From Symbiodinium natans (taxonomy: Eukaryota; Sar; Dinophyceae; Suessiales; Symbiodiniaceae): DNA of 64,000 nucleotides. The stretch spans positions 146,001-210,000 of the forward strand of contig CAJNDS010000015.1 in the NCBI GenBank assembly GCA_905221605.1, read 5' to 3'. Position numbers and translations under genes: made by a program. Below the pieces are notes generated by a model. It was not told the origin of the DNA. It was given only the letters and a program-made list of their open reading frames with translations, and searched no databases. Below are positions 34,260-45,269 of this stretch, one piece after another (positions within the stretch are counted from its first letter, which is position 1; the number at the start of each line of letters is the position of its first letter).

Positions 34260-35530
34260 GATGCGACAGTTTTCGTGGGAGGCTTGAGTTTCAGCACCAC
34301 CAGTCAAGGCGCTTGGAAGCTTGCGATGCTTGTTGCGCGACGTGAAGCTGCAGCAGCTAGTAGTGGTGTTGAAGAAGTGCAGACACCCGACAGCTAGTGC
34401 GCATAGGCTTGTCTCACATGCGTGGCGTGTGCCTCCGCAAAAGCTTTTCACGCCAGCACCCATGAGTTTAGTTTCGACTTGGGCTGGCTGATCTTAATGC
34501 TTGAGGGGCCTCAATCTAAGCGACAGTAGCCCCCAGTAACCTTGAAATGTCACAAATTGTCACAGGAGAAGCTTGAACCACGAAGTTCTTACTTCTCCAA
34601 CAGCTGAACTTTAAACTTTTTGGGTTTCCTTGTTTAGTAGGAATAATAAAGTTTAACCTTTTTTCCCTTGGTTATCGGAGAAGTAAGAGTTTGGAGTGTG
34701 TGAAAGGGTCGATCTCAGAGACAAGTTGGGTGACCAGTAGCTCTGCCCTGGCAAGGCTTAGAGCAGCACTTCAGCCGAGTGGCGAAAGTCGTTCAGGCGC
34801 CTATTTGCAACATATATATATATACACATATATGTATATAATATGTATATATATATATATGTATGTATATATATATATATGTATGTACGTATGTATGAGT
34901 TTCCTGCTTCCAAGATCTTCCAACATCCTCAGACGCGTGCACAGGCGTCTGTGTTCACCGCCAAAGAGACCGGGAAGCCGCGAGGTGGGCGTTGTGGGTA
35001 TTGGACTTCAGTGACTTCAGTGTTTCGCGTTGGGCTGTGCTGACATGCCCAGATTCTGCAGCGGAAAGTTGTCTCCGTACCCTAAGAGCCCAATACCTCT
35101 TAATTAAGGAATATTCCTTAAATCATAATAAGGATCCCTTTGTGATTTAATGTATGTTCCTTAATTCAGGAGTATTGGGCTCTCTATGGGTATGTCTCCC
35201 GAGGTTCGGGGAAGGTGGAGTTCCAGTCCGCGCGCGATGCAGAACGTGCGGTCCAGGCCGCGCCACGGAGAAGCATTCATGTTTAGCTTGCGCCTGGACG
35301 ATCGAACCGAGATGACTGATAAATAGGTATATGGGAGTTTACGAAAATAAGGGACCCCTAAATATACCCCCAAATAGTATAAAAAACGCCCCTGACAAAG
35401 TACCAAAATTATCGTAAACCCCCAGTATGTTTTCATATCCTTCATTGTCTGCTTCTTGGAGGAGCTGAACGGCTCGGAGCTTGATGGCCGATCGGTCCAC
35501 GCCGCCTGGCCAAAGCGTGGCAAAGCTCTG
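34260..35530 (+). CDS. RRM module 5, complete
   Basis: Five exons join in phase: 34260-34308, DATVFVGGLSFSTTSQ (RNP2 VFVGGL); 34756-34796, LEQHFSRVAKVVQ (helix 1); 34945-34984, ASVFTAKETGKPR (beta 2 and loop); 35204-35256, GSGKVEFQSARDAERAVQ (beta 3, helix 2); 35462-about 35525, ELNGSELDGRSVHAAWPKRG (beta 4). Joined, this is an ordinary-length RRM with the usual loop Gly and the LNG..LDGR turn. RNP1 is RGSGKVEF, again without the two central aromatics. Donors: GC, GC, GT, then one unclear. It is the clearest template for the module architecture of the locus. Telomere-like, TATATA and family-B MITE sequences lie in its introns. Confidence 0.88.
34587..34692. mobile_element. single hairpin element
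   Basis: Terminal arms CTTACTTCTCC ... GGAGAAGTAAG with inner GAACTTTAAAC / GTTTAACC-like arms, about 105 bp. It lies in the first intron of RRM module 5. One copy was noticed. Confidence 0.65.
35083..35190. mobile_element. MITE-like hairpin, family B
   Basis: Ends AAGAGCCCAATACCTC ... GAGTATTGGGCTCTCT, with inner CCTTAATT/AATTAAGG arms. Other copies: 53510-53560 (left half), 56152-56249, 59008-59097 and 62526-62636. Confidence 0.8.
35332..35427. mobile_element. MITE-like hairpin, family C
   Basis: Begins GGGAGTTTACGAAAATAAGG and ends AAATTATCGTAAACCCCC. The interior holds GGGACCCCTAAA and related G/C-run steps. Related copies: 36446-36640, 37202-37317, 38572-38660, 43400-43540, 44283-44394, 51014-51185, 57594-57740, 62206-62312 and 63410-63625. 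Confidence 0.75.
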
Positions 35531-35808
35531 TCTGTTTCTTTGTCTAGATCTTTAGGGTTTAGGGTTGAGGGGAATCTGCAGCCTGCAGATTCGGGTCGCC
35601 TTCTTCTAGCTACCGAGGAGAAGTTCTTGAAAGGGACACCTAAATATACCCCCCAAATAGCCTTAGCAGGACTCGCTCATAAAGACGACCCCATTAAGGT
35701 CCCCCCCCCCCCCCCCCCCCAGTTGATTCGCTGGATCTGATATAGCAAAGCTCAGGTGAAAATCATGGAGGCCCGACCGCCGGAGAGGTGCCTTGAGAAT
35801 GTCCTTTT

Positions 35809-35902
35809 GGGATGCCCCTTTTTCTAGCAGTCCTTAATAGGGATTCTAGTACCCCCTACAAATCCCTATTCAGGACTGTGTTCGTTTAAGGGGGGAGCAT
35901 CC
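35809..35902. mobile_element. MITE-like hairpin, family A
   Basis: Imperfect palindrome with ends GGGATGCCCC ... GGGGGGAGCATCC and internal arms CAGTCCTTAATAGGGATT / AATCCCTATTCAGGACTG. Sister copies are at 37987-38090 and 43963-44064. Confidence 0.75.
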
Positions 35903-36266
35903 TTCATGTCCTGAGTCAAGGGGCTCTCAAGGCATTCATTGCGAACATTGAAACGTATTGAATCACACTGCCATGCACCCTGTAGCAAAACACCCCGCTT
36001 AGGCCTTGAGGCTGGGCTCGTTTTTAAGGGGTAGTTTACTGTAGGGTATTTAAGGACTCATACTACAGGACCATGCAACTACCCTAAGATCGTTGAGAGC
36101 CCTGTGATGCCTCAGGTCCGGTCCGGTGCGGCCACCTCCGGGCTTGGGACCCCCAGACAGCTCGACACTCAGACGTCCAGGTCTCTCTTGTAGAGACATT
36201 GTGGAGGTCTTAAAATCTTAGATGCGTCATCATCCAAGCATCGAGGCTTCCGGGAAGCAATCATGT

Positions 36267-36363
36267 TAAACCCTAAGCCCAAAACCCTAAACCCTAAACC
36301 CTAAACCCTAAACCCTAAACCCTAAACCCTAAACCCTAAACCCTAAACCCTAAACCCTAAACC
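36267..36363. repeat. interstitial CCCTAAA array
   Basis: About 13 CCCTAAA units end 18 bases before the RNP2 exon of module 6. Further short tracts occur at 36534-36562, 37708-37736 and 37966-37986. Confidence 0.95.
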
Positions 36364-36380
36364 GGTCTGTGCTCTGTGAG

Positions 36381-38190
36381 GCGGCCGCCAGCTCTTTGTG
36401 TCTGGCCTTGCGCCCACCACACAAACCGAGGTCATGGGCACGTGGGGGGTTTACGATCTTAGGGGACTTCAAACTTCAGAGGCCTGCATGCAAAGAACGG
36501 ATATCTTATTGTGGTCCTTATGGTAAAGGGAACCCTAAACCCTAAACCCCTAAACCCTAAATCTTGTTGGGGTCCTTGTTGTTAGGGGATCCTAGTATTT
36601 GGGGGTCCATTTTAGGGGTCCCTGATTGTCGTGAACCCCCACTTCGGTGCCTCAAGATGGCGGCATGCAGTGCTTGATGTCCACTAGTGTAGGTCATCCA
36701 AATATGTTCTTGGTGCAGTTGCTGCGAGAGTTCTGCGAAGCCTGTCTTGGCGATGGATCAGCATCGGCCCCAGTGCTCTACATCCAGCTATCTACAACCA
36801 GATTAACAAGTAGCCCTTGCCACAAGAACAATGACAATACAACGGCCTCTTGTAGGTGTTGGTTCGTGCGTACATCTTCCGGCTCCCGGCTAGAAGAATG
36901 CAACGCGTGGCGTGCTAGCGTTATCTATCCCTGTTATTTGTCGAGTGGTGCCCGCGTTTGTCCTCCCAACTTCCTACCTGCACTCACTGATCATAGTGTC
37001 TGCTTAAGACCCCAAAGAAGAAAGATAGCAGTCCCTATAGTTATCGCCCTTTTGCGGGGGAAGGGGTGGCTCTTGAGCAATTAGTAGGCCAAGCCGAGGT
37101 TGTGTACTGCAACGTCTTCCATGACCACGACACCGGCGAGTCGAAATGCACTGCGAAACTCGAGCACCTCGGAGCTCAGAGCAGCCCACGGGCGGTCCCA
37201 ATATGGGTAAATCCCACAAAAGAGGGGTAACCCCTTACATACCCCCAAGTAGAATAGACTCCCCTTAAAGGGACCCCCCAAAAAGGGTACCCCTGTTTTT
37301 TCGGAAACCCCCCTATGCGTGACTGGGATGGGGCACAAAGGGAGATGTCGGGGGAAAAATGCAAGAAGCAAGATTGGGCATGCTCAGGGTGGCAGTTTTT
37401 GAAGCACTTTGCGGCCATACAGTGACGGACGAGTGAGAGACTAGTGGCAGATTTGGCTTCGGCTTCGATCGTAGGTGAATCTCATGGATGCTGCGTTGCC
37501 CAGACTTACAAACCGCATCGCTTCGGCACTGGGGGGCAACGCAGGTTGGCCTCTTCAGATCTTCTGGACAGAGCCCTGCAGGACGGCTGGAAGTAGTAAA
37601 AGAAAAGCCTGATGCCTGACCTAAGGCGTGGGCACGGAATGCATCTCGCATCTTAAGGACAATTTTGCACTCGCTGGGTGTGCTGCAGGCAGCCTTTTTC
37701 TGAAAGGCCCTAAACCCCAAACCCTAAACCCTTTTTAGTATTGTGGCTTGGCATTGAATATCCGTCGGTGGTAATGCTGACCCTGGTTGGTTCATTACTG
37801 GTGGTCAATGCACCCACTCTGGAGATCTCGACAGGACTTGCCTCGCCCGCTTATGCCAGTGTGAGAGTCGAAACCCTTTTTAATGCGCTTCGAGGTTCAC
37901 GAACACAACCAACTCCCGGAGTTGCTCTCCTCTCTTGCTCTCCCCTCTGGCGGAAAGCCCAAAGTTAGGGTTTAGGGTTTAGGGTTGGGATGTTCCCCGC
38001 CTTATATGAACAGCGCTTGGCAGGGATTATAATAGGGGGTAGTCCTATAATCCCTATGAAGGACTGTTATAGTATAAGGGGGAACATCCCAAGTTTAGGG
38101 CGTTGCTTCAAAAAAGGGTTCTGGCTTCATTGAGCAGGACTTGGAGGGTGCGCAGCTGGAGGGCGGCCGTTTGTCCCTCCGCCGACCAGG
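36381..38190 (+). CDS. RRM module 6, complete
   Basis: 36381-36430: GRQLFVSGLAPTTQTE (RNP2 LFVSGL), then GT. 36719-36748: LLREFCEACL (helix 1), then GC. 37094-37198: EVVYCNVFHDHDTGESKC then TAKLEHLGAQSSPRAV (beta 2 to helix 2). 38138-38188: DLEGAQLEGGRLSLRRP (beta 4). The spacing FCExxLxxVxxxxVF matches module 3 residue for residue when the helix-1 intron starts with GC. RNP1 is SKCTAKLEH, so even the terminal aromatic is lost. A CCCTAAA array, family C elements and a family A hairpin lie in its introns. Confidence 0.82.
37987..38090. mobile_element. MITE-like hairpin, family A
   Basis: Ends GGGATGTTCCCC ... GGGGGAACATCCC. The right internal arm reads ATAATCCCTATGAAGGACTG. About 104 bp, in a module-6 intron. 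Confidence 0.8.
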
Positions 38191-38239
38191 CGGAAGCCGT
38201 GGCTTGACAGGGGGCTCGGTGGGTTCCGGATGACCCCCA

Positions 38240-38350
38240 TGCACCAACAAAAGAAAGAAGGCAAGGAAGAAAGAGAGAAAGAACGGGAGAAATAAAGAAA
38301 GAACGAGAAAAAGAGAAAGAGAGAAAGAAGAGAGACAGAGAGAAGGTGCG
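38240..38350. repeat. GA-rich microsatellite
   Basis: Purine-rich GAAAGAAAGAGA-type tract between modules 6 and 7. Confidence 0.85.
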
Positions 38351-38700
38351 AGGGAGAGAGAGACACCAAAGAGTCCACGCCTATCTCAGACAGAGTTTTT
38401 GCGTGTGGGCCTCGGCAATGAAGAACATTGGAGCTGGAAGCGTGTTCTGGTTCATCTTTATTCGCTGGGTTTCCTTCTCATAAATGTGTACAGTACATGT
38501 ACGGCAGTTGTGCAGATGCACCGTAGTAAGTCTGCAAACTTGAGGAGGGCTGGCCGTATGCCCGAACACGGAGTTTCCGAACTTCAAGGTGCCCTTTCAA
38601 AACAAGGGATATCTTATTGGGGGTCTACAACTGGGGCTCCAATATGTTCGTAAACCTCCATAGAAGCCATTGCTAGCACCTCAAACGAATTCTTCTGCAG

Positions 38701-40820
38701 GTGAAGCCCGGCAGCCCCCAGCACCCGATGGGCGGACGATCTTCCTGGGAGGCTGGATCGCAGCGTGTCATCACACACCATGTTGGGAATAGGGTTTAGG
38801 GTTTAGGGTTTAGGTTTTAGGGTTTAGGGTTTAGGGTTTAGGCCTTGAATCAACACCGACCCTCATCTCGCGGTAAAAGGTCACCGCCGCTAGTCGAATG
38901 GCTCGAAAGGCTACCCTCCCGTCTCGTCGCCTCATCTCCTCTCTGACGCCGAGCCCTGCGTACTGGGACTCCGATTTGACGGGGGCTTTGTGCTTAGGGT
39001 CTAGGTGTATAGGTTATAGAGTTTAGGGTTATAGGGCAAGGGTTATAGGGCATTTAGGGTTTAGGGTTTGTTTCCTTACAGCTTGCCGTGGCGACACGGA
39101 AAACATAAACAGAAACAAGAAGCAGCACTGGACTTGTGGAAGGGGTTCGTGGAAGGCATTGTGCCAAGACTCTTAGGTCTTTCGTCCAGTGCTTGAGATA
39201 TGCATGTGCGATGCGCTAGGCTATTCACAGCCCTGAACTTAAACTTGACCATCGACCCAAGTCTACTGTTAGCAATGAGTGATGTAACATAGCGCCACCA
39301 ACAGCTGATTTCCAGTTTTCGGGCTCAAGATGTACCACGTGTTGGACGTAGGGGAACCTTCGGCAACATGATTTCAGGTTTGCCCCCGACTGCATGCAGC
39401 CAACGACTGATAGGTGAACAGACCTTGCACAAGAATTGAAACAATCTCCCTCCCTCGCCCCCCACCTCCTTGTCTAGCTGCCATCTTTTTTTGTGGCCGT
39501 AGTGATTTTGGGTTGGGTTTGTGCAGGTGTTTGTAATGCGGAGCCGAGCTCGCCTGAGTTCGCAAAGCAGAAAAAACTTGGGCGCATCGTCACATCGTTT
39601 ACCGTTGAGGACAAGCTGAGACGAACCAGCAATAAGGATGTGACCGACGGGTGGTTTCAAAGAATTGGGCTCATCCTCTTTTAACATGGTCTGGTCTCTG
39701 CATGTTGTAGTGTGGGATTGGCAGTCTGGAAACATGATGCGTGTACGTCTCCCGTTCTGGTCTCATCGGGCGCCTTACTGCTGTGGCCTGCTCTTTTCAA
39801 CCTATACTGCGTAATCCCCAGTCTGGGTACCCTGACTGCACGGGGCGTTATAACAAGAGGGACCCCCTCCAGGGCTCAGCTGGGACGTCGACTCGGAGGC
39901 CCTGAAAGCCTTCGCCAGCCAGGTCGGGGAGGTCCGAATCCCAGAAACTTCAAAAATTTTTGCTTCCGAGGCAGCGGAGGATGAAGAGATGTCTCATTGT
40001 ATCATGATGATAAAAACTGTCGCTCCACAATGCCTGAAAGAGGCCGGGCTTGAGTCTGGGATGCAGGTTTGGGAGGTTTGGGAGGTTTGGGAGGTTTGGT
40101 GATACACCAGCTCTTGAAGCAGCTGGCACTCTGTTAGCAATATGCCTGGCCCGGTGCAGCGTTATGGGCACGTGGTTCACGCATGTCTCGAAGCCTGTAC
40201 ATAAGCTCATTAGGCTCTTTCTGCAGCGAGGTCACCTACGCTGCAGTGTTCACCAACAAAGAGACAGGGAAATCCAAAGGTTCAGGCGCGTGAGTTGCAC
40301 ACTGCTTGCCTTAAAGAGACAGGGAACTCCAAAGGTTCAGGCATGTGAGTTGCACACTGCATTGCCTTCGAGCTCTCTGTATGTTCCAGAGGCCGAAGCT
40401 TCGGAAGGATGTAACGGCAACCACACACGTTTGTGACCCGGATCCTCAGGCAAAGTTCAATTTGCTACAGCAGAGCTGGCGGATAAGGCCGTGGAGGCTC
40501 CCATGGTTCTATGCTTCTGGCTGCGTTGAATTTGGAAGGGGGGGGGGGTGTAGATTGCAGGATCTGCTGCAAGCGAAACCAACAGGCTGAGCATGGCTAA
40601 AAGCAGCTGAGCTTAGCAAGCGAGGTGGTGGCCGTTTTCTCCGGCAGTTCTCCCCAATATGCGTCGCACGTATCGCATGCTAACCTTGCCTGCTTCTTGA
40701 CTCTTGACCTTATCGTCCGCCGTAGTAGCTTAGGTTGGTTTGGTCAGAAAGGCTCCCTCAGAAACCGCGTGCTCTGGAGGAGCTTTCCGGCCAGGATCTC
40801 ATGGGTCGCGAGGCCTTGCC
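38701..40820 (+). CDS. RRM module 7, complete
   Basis: 38701-38751: EARQPPAPDGRTIFLGG (linker, RNP2 TIFLGG), then a GC donor. 39873-39931: LSWDVDSEALKAFASQVGE (helix 1), then GT. 40231-40285: VTYAAVFTNKETGKSKGS (beta 2 and loop), then GC. 40450-40496: GKVQFATAELADKAVE (beta 3, helix 2), then GC. 40780-about 40818: ELSGQDLMGREAL (beta 4). All five junctions keep phase, and the intron positions are the same as in module 5. RNP1 becomes KGSGKVQF. The 3' part of the beta-2 exon and its intron start are duplicated in tandem (see 40258-40368). Confidence 0.88.
38790..39072. repeat. interstitial TTTAGGG tracts
   Basis: Clean TTTAGGG array at 38790-38844 and a degenerate one (TTATAGGG, TCTAGG variants) at 38995-39072, both in the first intron of module 7. 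Confidence 0.9.
40068..40101. repeat. GGGAGGTTT short tandem repeat
   Basis: Four head-to-tail copies of a 9-10 bp unit, TTTGGGAGG, in a module-7 intron. Confidence 0.85.
40258..40368. repeat. 55-bp tandem duplication across an exon border
   Basis: 40258-40312 and 40313-40368 are near-identical direct copies that differ at a few bases. The first contains the end of the module-7 beta-2 exon (KETGKSKGSG) and the start of its intron. The second carries the same residues with one change (KETGNSKGSG) and lies within the intron. Confidence 0.9.
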
Positions 40821-42028
40821 GACATGTGCGCTGGACAATGCAGGGCAGTTGGGTGCCATGGTGGTGAAGTGGTGGTGCCATGCCGGGATGCAACTCCTCA
40901 TGACTGAGTATGCCTGCTTACAGAACCTTACAGAAACGCACGACTTCGTTGCTTCCAGTTGGGAACTCTCCAGATTTTGGCATGATTTTCGGGCTGAGTG
41001 AGCAGCGGCCACGGAGAGCAGAAGACACCACAGTCCTGCTGCGCTGCTGTATGGGCCCAAGCGGTAGACAGAGACGCCGCGCAGCTTGGGGCATCCCCGG
41101 GCGTGGGCAGCTCGCCACTGCATCACGAGCACCCACTGCTTGTTTTCTGTTCTGGCGTTGCAGTCCGTTATGCGGCATGCGTGTCAGATTTCAAGAGGGA
41201 GTTAACCCCTGTCCCCAAACGACCCCTCGACCGGATGGTCCGTGGGCCCTGGCAAGGCAAAGGCTGCCTCGAAATAATCTTACAGAATTTTGCGAGGTAG
41301 ATCTCCGTTGACTGTGGGGGCCGGGGGGGGAGGGGGGGGGTCGGGAGATTTTGCAGTGAGGCCGGATAGACTCAGACCGCAGAAGTGACACTGATGGGCA
41401 CTATATCTTGGATGGCGTTTTTAGGCAGAAGCTACCGAGTAACCCTAAACCCTACACTACACCCGAAAATGATTTGTTTTTGATCTCTCGTCATCAGCGT
41501 AAGCCCAGTAGGGCACTGCAGCCCCTTTATACCCACGGGGGCGGGCGAGTCGTCTCAAGCCTCGGCCGGAGAGTTGAGGTTCGGGCATGCAACACAACGG
41601 ATTTTTGGTGCTTGGTGCCCATCTATGTCTTCGGAGGCACCGCAGGCCCGTGTATCTCACATCGGTATCTGACCGGTGTCATTTGCGTTCAGGATTCCGT
41701 AACTGTTGTTACAAGTACCCATGAACCTGCAAGCACTGTTGAACACATGGTTTTGGCAAATGAGCATTTCAGCACCGGCAGGCTGCGGGTGTGACGGGGA
41801 AGACCACTTCAGCTAATGGCACTGAGAATGTGTACTTTTATGGCGCCTCGTCTGTCACATGGTGGGCCACACAGAGTGTGGGGTTTGGGCCCCGATTCAG
41901 TCCAATCACCGTCGAATCAACAAAAAAACTCCCTCTCAACTGCAAATGGATCCTCCATGAAGCCCTGCACGCTTAATGCTTTCCCCTTCTCCAAGCCTGA
42001 AGTTTCAAGTTATAAATTCACCATCAAG

Positions 42029-42126
42029 GCGTGATCAAGTCCTACAACGAGCAAGAGGGCACCGGCTACATTAGCTCCAGCGAGTTTGAGGCCCTTTCTG
42101 GCCACGACGTGTACCTCACAAAGGAG
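42029..42126 (+). CDS. cold-shock domain exon, strands 1-3
   Basis: After ATCAAG the frame reads VIKSYNEQEGTGYISSSEFE then ALSGHDVYLTKE. This matches the start of a cold-shock domain: V-K-x-(F/Y)-N-x-x-x-G-x-G-(F/Y)-I (RNP1-like) and the D-V-(F/Y)-(L/V) strand 3. Such OB-fold domains bind single-stranded nucleic acid and are abundant in dinoflagellates, where they are proposed post-transcriptional regulators. The donor is probably GC after the final Glu. It sits just after RRM module 7 on the same strand. Confidence 0.75.
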
Positions 42127-42880
42127 GCCCGTTGAGCAGATCAAGTTGCTTCAATGCAAATCACGCTGCACGGCCGATTTCTCGCGCCAAGTGCGGAGCG
42201 CAGCCTCCTCCACGCTGTGTGCGTGCTTGCGTGAGGTGCATAACGTGTGTGCGTGCCTGCGCGTGTGCGCAGCGCGCACATGTACTGTTGTGCGCGGCCT
42301 CCATTCACGGAGGCACTAGGTACTGCACCATGCCTCGGACACGCAGATTAGGGTGAGGTCATCGCGGTGACGAGTGACTTCAGTGACTTGTTGTATAGTG
42401 ATGCTGGGAAGGAAGCCGCGGCCGCCTCGAAAGATCGCGTACCCTGGTCCAAATCCATCTTCTTCTTTGGGCTTGGGGGAGATTTGGAGGGATGCTGTTG
42501 GGTTCGTCTGCGTGCTGAGCCATCGTCAAACCCGATGCTGCTTTTTGACGTTAGCCAGGCGTCTATAAAGGCCTCCTGCAGCCAAGCTAGAGATCAAGGT
42601 TGCGGGCGCTGCATCTGGCTCGGATGGCTCGGACTCAGGCGTGCCTAAGGAGCCTGCCAGTTGTGCAGTGGTTTGCCATTGAAGCATGACCAGGATCAAG
42701 TCGTGCATGCTGTTTTTGCTGGCATCCCTTCCCCGCCCAGATGGAAAAAAAGAGTGAATACAGGAGGCGTGCCTCAAAAGCTGACACACCTCACCCCAGC
42801 ATAGTGCTTAGTGCTAGGGGCCGTTGTTCTTTTCTTGTTTCGAGCAGAAGGATTACGCGGAGTGCACCTTTGTTTTGCAG

Positions 42881-42982
42881 GAGGGCCAGCCTGTGAAGTT
42901 CCAGGTGACGCGCAACAGCAACTCTACTGAAGCAAACCCGGCCGCGAAGCCGCTTGCGAGCGTAGCCAAGCGAATTGGGGAG
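42881..42982 (+). CDS. cold-shock-like exon, strands 4-5
   Basis: After TTTGCAG the phase-0 frame reads EGQPVKFQVTRNSNSTEANP and continues to KRIGE, then GTGGGA. E-G-Q-P-V-x-F-x-V fits strand 4 of a cold-shock domain (G-x-x-V-x-F), followed by a low-complexity tail. It could complete the exon at 42029. Confidence 0.6.
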
Positions 42983-43962
42983 GTGGGACTCGTCGTGGCA
43001 GCTGTCAGCTTATGCTCTGCTCAGGCGAGGGCCGTCCACAAGCCGTGCATGTGGCGGCCGTCCGGCCAATGATCCTCAGCAAATCTGACGGCTACCAGCA
43101 CATCTTCGCCAAGCCTTGAGATGTAATCCGTAGGTCTTCATGTTTTTCTGCATCTGCATATACATATATGCAAATATAGACAACTAAATAAATAAATAAA
43201 TATCTCTATATATATATATATCTATATACATGAAAAAACTACATCTACATGTATATATGTATATTTATACATGCGCCGTTTATGCGCGCTGCAACTTTCC
43301 CGGCCCAAAACTCCTGCACGCTCCCATGAGAAGGATTGGCGATGTTGCGCAGCTACCGCGAGATTTCGATCATCACGGCGTTCTGGCCACCTGTGGGTTA
43401 ATTCCGACTTATAGGAGACCCCTAAAATGGACCCCCCCCCAAAAAAAAATAGTAGGATTCCTCTTTTACTAAGGGACCCCAATAAGGTACCCCTCAGAGA
43501 GAGAATAATAAGGTACCCCTTAAGTTCGGCAACCCAGAATCGTGTCCCAAGTGCGCTTGCAATGCCGCAAGTCATGTTCCGAGAGCTGCATTTGACATCG
43601 GATGATGGTAGGCAGTCTTGCCCTCAAGAGCAGGAAATGACATGTGCAGCTTCCAGGCTGCTAGGTGGACACTGGCATGGCGCGTGGGTGTTCTGCACCG
43701 TATTCCTCCCTGACCCCACAGGCCATCAAGGGCGATCCAGAGGGACCAGAGAAAACGCAGTCCTTGGTGGGACACTCGAAGCAAGAACCTGCAGTGTGCC
43801 ATTTGTCCAGGGTTTAATTTCCCGTTGTCCGTACTTGTTATGTTGAGGTACAGTACAGGTATGCCTAGCATAGAATGGGGTTCGCACTTGCGCAACCTTG
43901 TTTTTTTTTTGGTTTTCGCGCTCCGGGACGTCGGGCGAGTCTGACAGTGTGGTCTGCGGTTT

Positions 43963-44064
43963 GGGATGTTCGCCCTTTATACTAGCAGTCCTTAATAGGG
44001 ATTATTTTAGGGGAGGGGTACTATAATCCCTATTAAGGACTGTTAGTATAAGGGGGAACATGCC
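43963..44064. mobile_element. MITE-like hairpin, family A
   Basis: Ends GGGATGTTCGCCC ... GGGGGAACATGCC. Internal arms CAGTCCTTAATAGGGATTA / TAATCCCTATTAAGGACTG are perfectly complementary. Confidence 0.85.
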
Positions 44065-44086
44065 AATCTGCAGAAACTCTCTGCAG

Positions 44087-44193
44087 GAAAGGAAGTGCCC
44101 TTCCGGCAAGCGGATTGCGGTCAGCTGCGCCTGGCCGTTGGCGATGAAGTCCTGTTCTTCTGCAGCTTGGAGCTCAAGAATGAAGAAGTTGCT
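44087..44193 (+). CDS. second cold-shock-like exon, strands 4-5
   Basis: The frame reads KEVPFRQADCGQLRLAVGDE then VLFFCSLELKNEEVA before a TAG at 44194. The VGDEVLFF core is typical of the cold-shock strand-4 region. It is the alternative or second partner for the strands 1-3 exon at 42029. No second strands 1-3 exon was found between 42982 and 44087. The terminal stop could be real or could lie past an unseen donor. Confidence 0.55.
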
Positions 44194-44282
44194 TAGGATT
44201 CGTTGGGGATATGTTCAGGATTCAGGATTGAAGGGACATCGGTCACGAAAGAATCCTTTGACCCATCGTCCTCCAAGCGTAC

Positions 44283-44394
44283 ATGGGGATTTCCGAAATT
44301 AGGGGCACCTTATTGGGGGTCCTTGTAAAAAGGGGATCCTACTAGTTTGGGGGTCTTCTTTGGGGGTCCCCTATTTTCGTAAACCCCCACATCA
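44283..44394. mobile_element. MITE-like hairpin, family C
   Basis: Begins GGGGATTTCCGAAATTAGGG, carries GGGGATCCTACTAG in the centre, and ends TATTTTCGTAAACCCCC. Confidence 0.75.
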
Positions 44395-45269
44395 GCAAGG
44401 CAGCCTGGTGAGCGACTCGCCGCAAGTCTTCGATGCCCGGATCTCGGAGCTCAGGCGCGACAGGCTGAGATTTGCATTGTGTGGGCATACTTGGCATAAA
44501 CCAGTTATTTCTGGACTTATCACCCACCCTTAAGTGCCCAAACATGGTTATAATTGAATGGGGTTTAATAAGTACCATGAATCTCCAAGTAGGACTAAGT
44601 AGGAGGCAGCATAGTGTGAGTCTAGCCAGAGCCTGTGGAAGGACGACTACGCGGGCGGGGCCCGCGCTGTTTGGCTGCTTTCACATTGAACTCCCCAGGC
44701 GCGGACACTTGACATCCCTCTTTTCGAGGCATGCTCCGTTTCTCTGATCCATCCTAGGATTCCTAAGATTCTCTCTGCAGGGCCAGTGCAGGCTTACGTG
44801 ACTGCGGGCGGGTTGTTCACTTCCTATATCCAGGAGTGACGGCTCCACTTGCCACCTCGGGGGTCATGCCATGCAAGATCGCATCGCAGCTTGGGTGCAG
44901 CAGAGGGGGTCTATGGCAGGGACCCTTTCAGCCTCAAGGGTGGCGATGGCTCAGTTGCTAGCTGCTTAAGAACTCTCCAAAAAATGGAAAATGTGCTTCC
45001 GCATTGGGGGAAAATAGGGATCATAGTCTTTTCATCGTTGGGGGTTCTTAGGCAAATAGTCGTCAGGGGATGATGAACACATGCACCATGAAGGTTCACC
45101 ACTTGGCGTTCGAATAAACAGTCCCAACATGTCCAAGACGTCCGGCAACGAATTTTTGCCGGAGCTCCTGGTCGGCTCCTTGTTCCCCACCCTCGGTGTG
45201 GGGTTGTTGTTAGGTTTTAAACTCAGCTCTTCTCTGCCCGGAACTCTTTTCCTCGCCCGGTCTACTCCT

